Below, one piece after another: positions 12,345 to 24,655 of a DNA stretch of 64,000 bases. Each line of letters begins with the position of its first letter. Position 1 is the stretch's first letter. The translations under genes and the position numbers were made by a program. The DNA is from Magicicada septendecula (taxonomy: Eukaryota > Arthropoda > Insecta > Hemiptera > Cicadidae): assembly GCA_034769895.1 (NCBI GenBank), contig CM068367.1, positions 688,603,548-688,667,547 on the forward strand. The letters run 5' to 3'. Below the pieces are notes generated by a model. It did no database searches. It saw nothing but the letters and a program-made list of their open reading frames with translations, and was not told where the DNA came from.

Positions 12345-12376
12345 GATTGACCCCCCCCCCCATAGTTACGCCATTG
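12345..12376 (-). mobile_element. Isolated DNA-transposon terminus, hAT-like
   Basis: A C run followed by CATAGTTACGCCATTG reads on the other strand as CAATGGCGTAACTATGGGG. That closely resembles the ends of the 1530-2358 element and the CAGTGGCGTAACTATG-type termini common in insect DNA transposons. No matching left end was found nearby, so it is probably a decayed or deleted copy. Confidence 0.4.
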
Positions 12377-14221
12377 GCGCAGTACATACGAGCAAAAAAC
12401 CCGTATATGCAATCTATTTCCTTATCTTTTCCGTTGTGACTTCTGAATGGATTATAGTAAATAACAACGTAGGATAAATCCAAAATTTTTTTTATAAAAA
12501 CAGTAAACCGTTCATATGACCGTTATGAATTATCGTTTTGATAATGACTGTCATCAGCTAACACAATTGACATGTTAATTAAATACTAATGGAAGTGATG
12601 TTATTTATTAATTCTTTTGTATAGTACAAATGGCGACACGCATCAAAATTTTTAAAAACATTACTGTGTTTATAGAAAATAAGAAGTATAGGCTATAACG
12701 AATGTTCTATGCTGGTTCCGAAAGAAATCATCTCTCAAAATCTATTCCCTATCCTAAGTTTATCGTAGGGGTACAAATCGGTGTATACAGATGTAGAGAT
12801 TAGAATCTGGATTAATGGGAAATTTTCAGACTCTGTGCTGGTTAAATACGAATTACAATCAATCCAGATACGGACTTAGCTCTATCTAAGCCTAATGTCA
12901 GCCCCATTTATTACCGCAATTGCCTCGTTAGGCACGGGAAATTAATGTTGTGGACTGATCTGATCGTCTGGCTTCATTCGAACTAACCCAACGACATGTA
13001 TCAGACTGTGACTTTTCAAACAAATTATACAATCGAGCGAAATACAGTTTTAATGCTCTTCTTCATAAGCATTCATATTATTTAGAGATAAAAGCAAACG
13101 TCAAGATTATGTGAGGAGCAAAGAGCGAATGAAAAACTAGATAGAAGATTGTCACTATTAAATCGAGAAAAGGAATTCAAACTAACACGAGCAGAGAGGC
13201 TTAAAAATAAACACAGATCTTATGATAACGACATTGTCTAAGATGTAGTTAGATAATGGGGGGGGGGGCATCCCTGTGGCCAGTCAAGTTTTTAGTTAAG
13301 TGAATTAGATGTTTCGTGTGAGACCATAGTTTTAATCGTAGCTCGGGCTTCTGCACCCAGCCCTCCCTTTTGGTGAATAATGACGTCCATAATAGGTATA
13401 ATTAAAGCAAAGGTACTACTGTATCACTGAAATGTAAATTACTCACGTCACGACACAGGTAACACAATACTGTGGGGACACGTTTGCAGTTGGTTGATCC
13501 CCTTCGTCTACTGCCACGTGCGCGCTTGCCTTCACACCGCACAGGGGTGTTGGTTCAATAACTACTTGCTACCAGTAGACAACATGGTCATCACGTGCAA
13601 GGTTTTGGTCGATAAATTAGTGAACTTCCAAGGTATTGTCGAAAGAAAAAGAGGAATCGGAAAAAGAGGACTCTGTGCAAGTCTGCAATATATACAAATA
13701 TATTTCACACTCCTATTCGCAGTGAATTCCAGAGCGTTGTAAATTGTTATAATTACCAACGCTTGATAACAGGCATACCACTTGTGTTCAAGAACGTTGT
13801 GTTCTGTAATGATGCCTACGTCCACAGTACAAAGTGATATTTGACGTCTCTGCAGTGCAGGGTAGGAAAAATTATAAAAAATACTTCATAATACGAGAAT
13901 AAATGAGTCTCAATGTGTGAGTTTCTGTGTGTGTGTTTGTGTGTATGTTTTAGTCCAGTATAAAATTAAAAAATATGTCTACAACAGTAATATTATTATC
14001 AATAATATTCATCTTATTAATAACATTAATAATTATTAATAGTATAAATTACATATTAGAAAGTAATTAAATAACAATAATATATACACTCTTAGGACAT
14101 ATTGAGTCACTCAAGCTGTCTTTGCAAAAAAATCATTCAATCTATAACGTGAACTGTGAGTTAAATTTACTAAAATTACTGGACACACATTAGACTTCAA
14201 ACCAGTAAACTTGACGAAGAG

Positions 14222-14345
14222 AAAAAAGAAAAAGAAAAAAAGAAGAAGAAGAAGAAGAAGAAGAAGAAGAAAAAAAAAAGAAGAAGAAGAAGAAGAAGAA
14301 GAAGAAGAAGAAGAAGAAGAAGAAGAAGAAGAAGAAGAAGAAGAA
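14222..14345. repeat. (GAA)n microsatellite
   Basis: Nearly pure AAG/GAA triplets with one A-rich interruption near 14270. Non-LTR 3' tails elsewhere in the window end in the same triplet, so this may be the remains of one, but no reverse transcriptase sequence adjoins it. Confidence 0.95.
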
Positions 14346-16422
14346 AACCAAGACTGAGAAAACAAAGAAAAAGAGACGAAGTAACCGGCAGTATACCGAA
14401 TCATTTTCGCTCGTTATTTCTGAACCGATTTTAATGACTTTTTTTGTGTCGTGACTTGCTCCATAACTGTCCTGACAGAATTAAGACGGTAGGCGGTCGC
14501 GTTGCCGAGTGTGAATACCCGTATTATTCTTCGCGCCGAGCCGTTGAGACGTGCACATTAGTTTAGTAGACGCGGCGGGGCAGAAACACCGTGTATTACC
14601 GTTATGCTAATCCACTTCGTTTAGCACGTTATCTTTTTGGAAATACACGTATACTTTCTGTTTCTGCCGGTGTATCCAGTAATTCGGCTGGAAGCTACGA
14701 TATTAGATTCAAAGTCATGTCCAAACGGGTGAAACAGATTCACCGTCACGTACCAGTATGCTAACGAGGACTTTGTTCACTGAGATTTTTAAACAGAAAA
14801 CAATCCTGTCATTGTTGTGACATGTGTGGTAGCTGGCAGTAGCGACAGACAGCCACGGCTTACGGCTTCCGCTGTCTGGTTACGGACCGTGCGGTTCTAC
14901 ATTACCAACTTCCATTCTGGGCACCGACGCGATCTCTCTTAACAGTCATTCTATTTTAGGGCTTCAATCTTGACGGTGCAATTAAATACAAATACGCAGA
15001 TGAGACTAACATTCATGGAGGCGATGTGCAGTTTTCAAGGTCTCTGTTGCTTTTAAGAAAATACTAAACTTTTTGAATTATGTGAATACAAATGATTGAA
15101 AAGCAAACTGCCTAAGACTAGATTCTTTGTTGATATATATTAGCACTGTTAGGCAATCGCAGTTATCAAAATTTGGAAGAGCTTTAATAAGCTACAGAGG
15201 GATGTTTTTAACCAAACCAGGTATGTATTGGAAACAGGAACCCCCCCCCCATGGCTAAGAAAAAAATGTCAAAAATTTTAAATAATGTACAGATAAAAAT
15301 GTGGTTGTATAAGTCGTTTGTTTAAATAGTACTCAACTCCAACTCAGTTTACGGTTTTTATAGAGCAGAAAGTTATTCCACAGCAACTTAAATAGTTTTT
15401 TACTTACTTTTCGAATCTTACACAGGTGTGCGGGCTATTGTAGCCTACACGGTTTTCGATCACTGATTAACATTTTTTAAATATTTTTTTAATTTAGTGC
15501 TTTATTACTATTTAGAAAAACCGACAACACATAAAATCTTAAAATTGTCCGTTATTTCGTACTACGTACACCTACAACCGAAAACACAGTTCGAAAGCTC
15601 TCGCCGATTACAAGAAATGCATAGCCTCTACCGGTGAACTGATGTGTATGAAGACTTCAGTAAAATGTGTATCTAAACACGTTTGAACATCTTGTGGCGC
15701 GATTTTGAAAGGACTTGTAGTGACAATTTTATGAAAATCTTTTATTCATTTTTGTGGCAAAACGAGTACAGCGATTTAATTCGATTTGCTAGAAATTTTA
15801 TAGACACGTATTCAGTAAAGCGAAGTTTTAAATAAATCGTACAAGACACTTAACACTCCGGAAGATAGGAGACCATTTGTGGCAGTTTCCTGGTATCGAA
15901 TATTTTACATTTATTTTAATATAACACGTCATCTTTTTTATTTTATGACTTCGTAAAAATTTATAAGCTATATCTATTGACGTAACTCTTATGTTTGCAC
16001 ACTTACCTTCTTGGTTACATTTTTCTTTTAATTTTTGTAGTTTCGTTTACAAAAATCTAAAATCACCAGAACCTGCCACCAACTGTTCCCATAAATCTTG
16101 CCGATGCATACATAGACTCAGCCATCCTGATGATGCCACTCTCTGACTTCAATTTACAAGTTGACGTTAAGTAGGCCTAACTCTTATCTGTCAGTATAAA
16201 GTTAACAAAGTGTAAAATCCATTTTCATGTTTCTACATTTTATTTTTCTGTCTTTTGTAAACGCATTTCATATTTCATGACTAATTATCAGAAAGAGTAA
16301 CACAGACTGTCATCAACTATGCTACTGATTTATGAAAACACGAAAATATACATTAGAAGAAAAACACGTTATGTATTCACAGGTAAGTAAAAGTTATCTA
16401 CTGTTTGCTGAAAAGAAACAAA

Positions 16423-16585
<163 letters not shown>

Positions 16586-19344
16586 CCACATAGTTCGTAT
16601 GAAACACATATGATCTCTTATCTTTGAAGTCAAGCGTACGGGCTGGAATTAAATACGAGATGCTGGACCCACATACATCACAACACAAAAACTATGCTGG
16701 GTCAGAGCTAAGGAATTTCATTCGAGAGTAAAATAATATGAATACAATAGACTTCACAAAGACCAGACAAATAGAGTTTCTACTCCTTCTTACGTGTCAC
16801 TTGAATTCCTCAGTCGCAGAACTTGCTGTAAATACGAATACCACTTGTTTTTGACATGTCTACTGTACAATATAACAATATTACCTGACATTTTGTAAAG
16901 AATACCGGTAATGAGGTTCTGAAGATCAAATCGCAATCGAAAGATCCGTTAAAAATTCATCCTCTCATCGGCCGTGACGTAACAAAATTATCTGTTTTGA
17001 CAGAACTATTTTCAACGCTTCCCACACACAACCGGTGAATAACTGGGACGATAAAGTAGTGCAGGAAAAGAACATTTTCTCTGTTACGTAGGTACGTGAA
17101 AAGTAACATTAATAAGTGCTTTGACTCGACGTCTCATACAGAGTGTTTCGAATACAGATTTAAATTTGAAAAAAATATTAATTTTACATTTATAAATACA
17201 GACGATATGTACATTTATGGCATAATGCAATATATTATGGCTTATAATCTAGCAATATTATCATAATATGTGTAAGCAGACCACAGATCTCAGTACTATC
17301 GATGTACTGCCGACACTCTGCCCTTTGAATCAATGTGGCTTTTGTCACGTGTTTTGAATGGAAGAAATGAAATCTGGTACACAATAGTTAGATGTACGTC
17401 TTGTTCTGAGTGTAAAGAGGAACACGTCAACAGGTCCACAGTTTACTCGTAGGGCAAGGTTGATGTTTCTGGGTTTCACGGTAAGTCATCCAGTCATCCA
17501 TAATACTCTGACTAATTGAAAAATCATTTTTGAAAATGTCAATGAAAAAAATTGAAAAAGTCAGAGCCTCAGAAAAATCCAGACGAGCTGTGATTCGAAA
17601 AAAGCAATACGTGTACGACTGCACAGCGAATGTTACGAAAAATGTAAAGTAACGCAATATTAGTATTCGTGCAGCACACTACGGGTGCAGATAAGACGGT
17701 TTGTAAAGCCGTATTCTCAAATACTGAAGGACGAAGAGTTTTGTAATCCACAGTTTCAGTGATAAGAGCGCTTTTCGGGCCAACCATTGTAGGAGTTGGA
17801 ACAAAATTGTTCCCCGTAACATGTTCGTGCTAGGTCTGATTTGTAACATTTGCTACATGAAACCGAAACCTCCTGTTTTACATGAAACCGAAATATATGA
17901 AATTTCAAAATATTTGTATATATCTTGTAAATAAATGTATGTACTTCACGGGAGTTGTAAACTTTTTTTCAAACGTTCACTTGTACCTCTTAATACGATT
18001 TAAACCCATTTAATTACATTTCAAATGCGTTTAATACCGCTTTATTGTGTCGTATTTTGGAAGATCTCCAATACTACAGTAACCAGATTATTTAAACTCG
18101 AGAAAATACATTTATAAATAACAACAATTACTTCCTGACATATGTAGCCGTTTATAGCGGATTACGCAGATAATAAAGAGATGTTGGTAGACCAGTGAAG
18201 GGATAAATAGACACAGTGACAAGAAGGAATAGTTCTAAACATAATTACGGAGTGTAGAGATAAAAGATGGGAAGAAAAAAGTGTAAAATAAAATCAGATT
18301 AGCGGCTTTCCCGTTTCTCACCGTGGTCTGGTAAATCTCCTGGTTTTTAGCGACAATAAAAAATTTCCGCACTAACGTCACCAAAATTCCGCGAATGTTG
18401 TCCTAAATGTTTTCGTTGTGCCGAAGGCCGTAATCTGTTTTGAAACTATTTCAAAACCTAGTATTCCCATGTATACGTTCAGTGATTAAATAGTTGATTC
18501 GGAGCCAGACTGACTTCTTAGTCCTGCGCTTTATGTTTCCTTGTGTCACATCTGTTTTAAATAATACGTCTAACACCATTAGAAAAATTAAATGTGGAAA
18601 TTTGTGGAGCCAATTGTTTATATTGGAAGCGAAGGCTTTCTTATGTATTTATTAGCTTAGAATGCGATGTTATCATTGACAAATAATTTTAATTGGTTAA
18701 TAAATTCTTTTACATACTGAACGTTTGATTCGCGCTGTCAAGTATAAACAGAGGAAAGGCCAAAAATATGAAAATTAATAACACCAAACGAAAATATTAA
18801 AACTGGAATGTTTAAAATGTTTTATTTATTTTGTTATTCTGAACTAACGTATATACTTTATCGCCTCCATAAGCAGACACATTTACAATCCATAAATTTA
18901 TCCTAGTTAATATAAATATTCCCCCCTTACCCACGGGAGAACAAGAGTAAAATTGTGTCATGGCCAGGTGAAATGTAAGACCGATGGAGTCCAATGTTGT
19001 AATAACTAATCCTTTCGAAGGACACGATCGGCAAAAAGACGAGAGAAAGAGGCCCTACAAGGGCAGCCTGAGGATACCTGGGACTTGCTCAGACAGAATG
19101 GTGCGTTTTGGCACAGAGGAACTTCCGAGTAAACAAACAGCTACACATACAGGCTGAGTTAAAACTGCCCTACGACTGGCCAGAGACCGTTCTTTAGCCG
19201 AATTGGTGGCAATCACTATAGGGCAAGGGCATAGCACCCATTTCTATCGTTTTAGATCCTAATAGCAGATTAATGAAGAAAGTTGTGTTAGTGGTTAAAA
19301 TCACAAGCAGAATTATCACTGTTGCACACCACTATATAAAAATA

Positions 19345-19390
19345 TTCCGATTAGCGCTTTCAAGCTTCACAGCTCATCGTCAGATCGGAA
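19345..19390 (-). ncRNA. Hammerhead-ribozyme-like motif, left arm
   Basis: This is the exact reverse complement of the motif at 19699-19744, so on the minus strand it has the same core and stems. See that entry for the structure. Transcription in the opposite direction would expose this copy. Confidence 0.5.
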
Positions 19391-19698
19391 GTGAACAAAG
19401 AACATAAAAATAAACCCTTCACCCCCACCCCACCACACCCTGCTCACACACAACAAGCTATAATTCAATATAGCTATAATTCCTCCTCTCTGAGCCCTGT
19501 CCCTCCATCTAGACAGTTACATATTTTTCTAGTAAATTGTAACTGTCCAGAAAAAATATTGCTAGAAAAATATGTAACTGTCCAGATGGAGGGACAGGGC
19601 TCAGAGGGGGGGAAGGGACATTGAATTATAGCTTCTTGTGTGTGAGCAGGGTGTGGTGGGGTGGGGGTGAAGGGTTTATTTTTATGTTCTTTGTTCAC

Positions 19699-19744
19699 TT
19701 CCGATCTGACGATGAGCTGTGAAGCTTGAAAGCGCTAATCGGAA
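19699..19744 (+). ncRNA. Hammerhead-ribozyme-like motif, right arm
   Basis: The sequence reads in type-I hammerhead order. Stem I 5' strand TTCCGAT (19699-19705); core CTGACGA (19706-19712, matching CUGANGA); one extra T (19713); stem II GAGCT/AGCTT closed by a GTGA loop (19714-19727); core GAAA (19728-19731); a very short stem III within AGCGCT (19731-19736); a predicted cleavage position after A19737; and stem I 3' strand ATCGGAA (19738-19744), fully complementary to the 5' strand. Departures from the canonical form are the bulged T before stem II and a self-complementary, loopless stem III, which would require a dimer. Dimeric hammerheads with tiny stem III are known from Penelope-like elements. 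Activity is untested. Confidence 0.5.
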
Positions 19745-19785
19745 TATTTTTATATAGTGGTGTGCAACAGTGATAATTCTGCTTG

Positions 19786-21349
19786 CGTTTTACATCCATA
19801 TTCAGGAGATTTTAATTCTGAAAAATTGTTTTTGTTTTAATTTTGAAACATAATAAATGAATTACGATAAAAGGAGCCCAAAAAGGAAGCATTAAAAGGT
19901 ATTTTATATTCTACGTATAAAAAGTACGGGACTGAATAAAAATTCTGTACTGAGATTTTTGTGGCACTCTTCAAACGCTTTATATTTATATTTAAAACTG
20001 TTTGTTTTGTGAGAAAAACAAACAGTATCGTTACTTTTAAAATGTTTTAATAGTTGCAGTTAAAAATTAATAAATTGTACCTACGTATTTGGTCAAATTT
20101 TTTAATTCATAACTTGGGCGAAAATTTATTCGACTTTTTTAAAATTGGTAAACGTTTTGCCAAGCTATACGCAACGTCTTAGAAGAAGTCGACGCAAGTT
20201 CATTATGTAAATAGGTTCTAGGTTTACTCAGGTACTCAGTGTACTCAATGTATTAAAAAGCCTTTTTTTAGTTGTTAAAGTTTCTGTAAATAAAACGTGC
20301 GATATATGCCTACTAAAAAAAGAGAACAATAAGACATTCAATCTCAACCAGGTATCTACACGACCATACAAAATGGTGGTCATAAAATCACACACAAGTC
20401 ATTCAGAAAATACTTCACTAGAATATGGATAGCATGGGTTTATGATATTAGTACATAAATATTTTGTTACATTTTATAGTTCTACTGTTTAAGGGTAAGA
20501 GAGCCAAAGCGGAGATAAGGTTACTCATTTTATTGACGTCATTTTGTTTATTTCGTCTGACGTCATCACCGATTCGTGTTGGAGCATTCGGATTTGGTTC
20601 GTGTATACAATTAATTATATATCTGATCTAGTGTATATGATCTAGAATACAAAGGTAGCCAAAATGAGTTACGCACGCCCTTGAGTTGCGTAGAAACATG
20701 TCAGGGAGCGGGGCCAAAAAAACGAATAATAGGTTTAGCATTTTTCGTGACGTCAAATTTTGTTTACATCTACTAATCGTTTTGTGTATAATCTGCGATT
20801 AGCAGGTTGTAAACAGAGATGGACGTTGTCAAGCTGGATGCTGCTAACAATTAATATCTGAACGATTTTAACAGGTTTTTATTTATTTAAAAATGTATTT
20901 ATATTACGAAACTGTAGCGGTTATTGTATTTAATGTAACCTCACTTAATGTAAACTCTGTGGTTTTAGTTATGAATGCCAAAACTGTTTTTGAGTTTAAA
21001 ATACGTTTTATTCATATTAACACAAAAGTTTCGTCTCATTACAGAATGGGGCGAAACGTTTGGTGTTAGCAATGGTAAAATTATGTTAAAAACATCATAA
21101 CAGGTGTTATCTTTACGCCGTGCGGATTATCCGGAGTCGATAATATGAATGTCAAATTATCCAGATTGTTTAAATTTTCAGCAGGAAAACGTCCAAATCA
21201 TTCATGTAACATTTCTTTGCTTTAAAAAAAAATATATAAGGCTTAAAAGTAAATAACAGTACAGAATAGTGTACGAAAAAAGGATCCGTTTCAAATAAAC
21301 GTTACAGTTTCTGTAACTGGGACGTAAAAAGTTTTCGTGAAATAAACGT
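19786..21349. other. No gene seen; contains three CRE sites
   Basis: AT-rich DNA without a recognisable gene. The notable content is three perfect TGACGTCA octamers at 20534-20541, 20558-20565 and 20748-20755. Confidence 0.55.
20534..20755. promoter_or_regulatory. Cluster of three CRE (TGACGTCA) sites
   Basis: The full palindromic CREB/ATF consensus TGACGTCA occurs three times in 222 bp, and I did not notice it elsewhere in the window. Its role is unknown. No adjacent gene start is visible, so this is a candidate enhancer or a remnant of a mobile-element promoter. Confidence 0.3.
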
Positions 21350-22375
21350 CATCTTTAATTTTTGGAAATTTTTATGAATCGCTTTTTTTAATATACGGAG
21401 CTTAGAAATTAAAGTAGGTAACAAAATTGTCTGTAGGTTTAAAACATCCAAAGCGTTATTGCAAGGCTGCTCAACATCGCCCACGCTGTTTAAGATATTT
21501 TTAGAATATGCATTAACCATGTGGAAACAGAAATGCCATGGAATGGGAATACCAATACGAAATGAACACCTGTACACACTATGCTTCGCCGATGACCAGG
21601 TAGTTATAGCCCAGGATGAAGAAGTTCTAAGCTACATGATCAGAAAGCTGAATGAAGAATACACAAAGATGGGATTGAAAATAAACATAAAAAAGACTGA
21701 ATAATTGGCAATTAGAGACGAAGAAACAACAGATTTAGAAGTAGACGAAAATGTTAAAATTAGAGGAACAGACAAATTCAAATACCTAAAATTCACACTG
21801 AGTAAACAAGGCACAACGGAAAAAGAAATAAAAAGTACATTAGGGCAGACTAGAACAGGGATTAGACAATTACACAGTGTTATATGGGACAAAAATATTA
21901 GAAAAAGGACCAAAAAAATGATATATCAGACCATAGTAAAAAAGCATTATGATAGCCTATATGCAGCGGAAGTATGGGTTATTAACAAAAAGAATGAAAG
22001 AAAGATTCTTGGAACAGAGATGGAATATTGGAGGAGGTGCTGTGGAATAACGAGAGCAGACCGAATAACAAACGAGGAGATCAGAAGAAGAATGGAAGCG
22101 GAAAGAAGTTTAATTGACTACATTGAAGAAAAAAGATTGGTGTGGTACGGTCATGTCCGGAGAGCCCAAAATAGGTGGATCAACAAAGTGACGGAATGGA
22201 GTCCATTAGGAAGGATAAAAAGGGAAAGACCGAGAAGATCTCGGAGGGACGAAGTGGATGAATCTATGCAACGTAGAGGACTTGAGGAAGGACAATGGGG
22301 ACATCGGGAGAATTGGAAAGCAAGGTTGAAGGAAGGGAGACGGCACTAGCTGTAGCAACCCTATTATATATATAT
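21350..22375 (+). pseudogene. Non-LTR retrotransposon reverse transcriptase, C-terminal half
   Basis: A 5'-truncated reverse transcriptase ORF. Before the first clear motif the frame reads LEIKVGNKIVCRFKTSK. Then comes the RT motif LLQGCSTSPTLFKIFLE, followed by the catalytic YTLCFADDQVVIA (the F-A-D-D box), EYTKMGLKINIKKTE (thumb side), and a long C-terminal domain with MEYWRRCCGITRADRI, LVWYGHVRRA and the basic RPRRSRRDEVDESMQRRG block. A single in-frame TAA (21702-21704) interrupts 297 codons, and the ORF ends at 22347-22349. The endonuclease and N-terminal RT are absent. A short TA-rich tail (22355-22375) follows the stop. Layout and motifs fit RTE/jockey-like elements, but I do not assign the clade. 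Confidence 0.85.
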
Positions 22376-22620
22376 AGGTTAGAAGACCACTGGGTGTGGC
22401 GCCTGGCGGTTCAAGTTCGATTCCCGGGCGCACCATAAATCAAAATGATTTCAGCCCGCAGGTTGACTCAGCATGTGGAAATGACTACCTGGGATAACAG
22501 CCTCGGTTGATAATGAGCAGCTGAAGTGTCGTACTCGTCACACTATTTCCTTGTATCCGTACGGTTCACATAGGACAGCCTATCCTGCCTATATTCAAGA
22601 CTGCTTAGGCGGTAAAAAAG
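22376..22620 (+). repeat. tRNA-derived SINE (partial, putative)
   Basis: A Pol III B-box-like sequence GGTTCAAGTTCGATTCC (22409-22425) is followed by CCGGGCGCACCA, which resembles a tRNA T-stem and acceptor end, and then a ~190-bp non-tRNA body. No convincing A box is seen, so the head may be truncated. It abuts the TA-rich tail of the non-LTR element just upstream. The body end near 22620 is a guess. Confidence 0.45.
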
Positions 22621-23292
22621 GAGCCATTATTTTTTATTTATAGTGAATTTTCTTTTGTTGATTTGCTATGAGCAATTTTTAAACGCCATACTATTTTGAG
22701 AGATAAAAATCTATTGTTTGCATTTACTGAACGAACGAAGCGAGTTCTCAGTTTTAAGTCGACCGTTTGGCATTTGTCTGTTTATCTGTCTATCTGTCTA
22801 TCTTCTGTCTGTCTATTTGGAGTATGTCTCACGATAATTTTGAACGCATCAAGCGATTGTCGTAAAACATGTGTGTCCATACTTTGTTGTACCAAACATA
22901 CATGGAATCTGTGCCCATACTTTTAACCCACAGAATCTTATTGTTTTTGAGATTGATTCCCCCAAAAAAGGGGGGACGAGACAAAAATGTGAGGGTCAAA
23001 ATTGTGAAAAAATTCTAAAAGCCCGTATGGGATATCAAATTAAAGATAATTTTAACTATCAAATTAAAGAGCATTTTAAACATAATCTGAATATGGTATT
23101 CGTTTTTTAAAATCTCAAAATTTTTGGAGTTAGGGCTCGAAAAGTTGGTGCAAGTATTGATAAAATAGCAAAGAATCATGTGGAGTATCAAATTAAAGAT
23201 AATTTTAACTAACATCTGAATGTAATGTTAAGTTTTGTATGTTTCAAAATTTTCGGACCCCAGACGCAAAAAGTGATAAAAAATTTGAAGAA

Positions 23293-23416
23293 AATTGTGA
23301 AAGTCTAGTAAGGTTCAGACTAAAAGGAATTGTAGCCTAAATCGGAATGTTTCCAATTGTGAAAGTCTAGTAAGGTTTAGACTAAAAGGAATTGTAGCCT
23401 AAATCGGAATGCTTGC
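23293..23416. repeat. 62-bp tandem duplication
   Basis: Two units, 23293-23354 and 23355-23416, each beginning AATTGTGAAAGTCTAGTAAG, differ at only a few bases. They follow a more degenerate repeat at 23033-23209. Confidence 0.85.
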
Positions 23417-24608
23417 AATTTGTAGTGTTTATTGTATGATTGTATGGTCTACAATTGTTATATTACCAAAAAAGTAGTAAAGTAATCGAATTTTTTTTTT
23501 AATTTTTCCCATCACTGAAAAATGATCTATCGAAATTTACCTAATAATAAGTGTACTTCGTTGAAAATAATGAGCGAGTTCTGTAGCTCAGAGGGTACTA
23601 GTTATAGGCCTATTTTTCGTAAGGACTATGCAGCATGTTCTGTAATTCTTCTGTTTGGCATTGTACAGAATTGTTTTTTAATTTTTCTACAAGAAAAACA
23701 TACATTGATCTTCGTGTTTTCAGTACAGTCCGGTACAAATTAAAGATTAAAAACTTATATCCAGTACAAAATACTAACATTATTTAATTATTGGGATTCA
23801 GTTTTACAGAGGTCGATCCGCATAATCGGCGTCCTATTATAATTACGTACTTAACTACTATCTTGACTATATTTTAAACATTTCCCGACAATTTCTGTCA
23901 TGTCACGCACATAATATTTTCCTGTTCTAACACGGCATTGCAATATAACAATATGTGATGCTCACTGACATAAAATATACTGTTTAAATTAAAAACAAAT
24001 ACAGAATGGGCCGTAAGTCCCTTGTCAAAAATGCGTTTTCTGTTAAATACTAGTCATAAAAGTATTATGAGATTCGATCACTGTCTGCGCACAATTTTAA
24101 CAAATTTGTGCGACGATTCGACAAAATTTATTGTCATCATCAGGACTCGAAAACGTGAAATACTGATATTATTAATAGACTACACGTATACTGAGTATTA
24201 ATATGTTTCTAATATTATAGCCCTATATATGTAATATCTTCAAATAAATACACTGCAAGTAGGTTTATTTTTACCTGACTGACGTTTAACAGAAGTTATT
24301 CTGTATCTTCAGAGGTTTGAATTGTAATAAGATATATATAATATCTTATTAATATAGGCGTAATTATATATGTCTAATCATTCTTTATGAACAAACACAT
24401 ACGCGCGCACCCCCACAAACAAACGCACACGCGCGCGAGCACGCCACACACACATACAAACATTTATTGTACGCGTAGGTTTAATAATTATTTCTGTATT
24501 TCCTAGTTTTGCAAATGTCTACACACTTCTAAATCGTGTCCGGTTAATCGAACATCAGCAGAATCTTTCATAATTTATTAATTCACAGTTACTAGTAAAC
24601 TAACACTC

Positions 24609-24609
24609 A

Positions 24610-24651
<42 letters not shown>
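24609..24651. repeat. (GT)n microsatellite
   Basis: About 43 bp of GT dinucleotides. A second, CA-oriented array lies at 25058-25081. Confidence 0.9.

Positions 24652-24655
<4 letters not shown>

Larger units (their letters stand above)
19304..19785. mobile_element. Palindromic (foldback) element, Penelope-like candidate
   Basis: The left arm 19304-19532 and right arm 19562-19785 are near-perfect inverted copies around a 29-nt centre. They begin CAAGCAGAATTATCAC and end with its complement. Differences are small: an insertion around 19465-19490 in the left arm and a few substitutions in the G/C-rich block. Each arm holds an ATTTTTATATAGTGGTGTGC block, a 46-nt hammerhead-like motif, and a C-rich or G-rich stretch. 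Hammerhead motifs in a terminal context are known from Penelope-like retroelements, which also occur as inverted duplicates. That assignment is an inference, because no reverse transcriptase or GIY-YIG sequence is present. A transcript through it would fold into a ~225-bp hairpin. Confidence 0.75.

Noticed and set aside
14111..14404. Poly-Ser/poly-Phe frame
   Set aside because: Product of the GAA array; likewise the poly-Phe and poly-Lys frames over 36527-37012, apart from the non-LTR relic noted separately.
19391..19698. Two nearly identical small proteins on opposite strands (both starting NKEHKNKPFTPTPP)
   Set aside because: They are the same palindrome arm read from each side, and the similarity comes from the inverted repeat rather than from selection on protein.
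21302..21577. Minus-strand 91-codon frame
   Set aside because: It is a shadow of the plus-strand reverse transcriptase, whose QGCSTSPTLF motif is unambiguous.
24184..24194. ACGTATACTGA, resembling the start of the Hox-cluster microRNA iab-4
   Set aside because: The match stops after 11 bases, and no complementary arm follows within hairpin distance.
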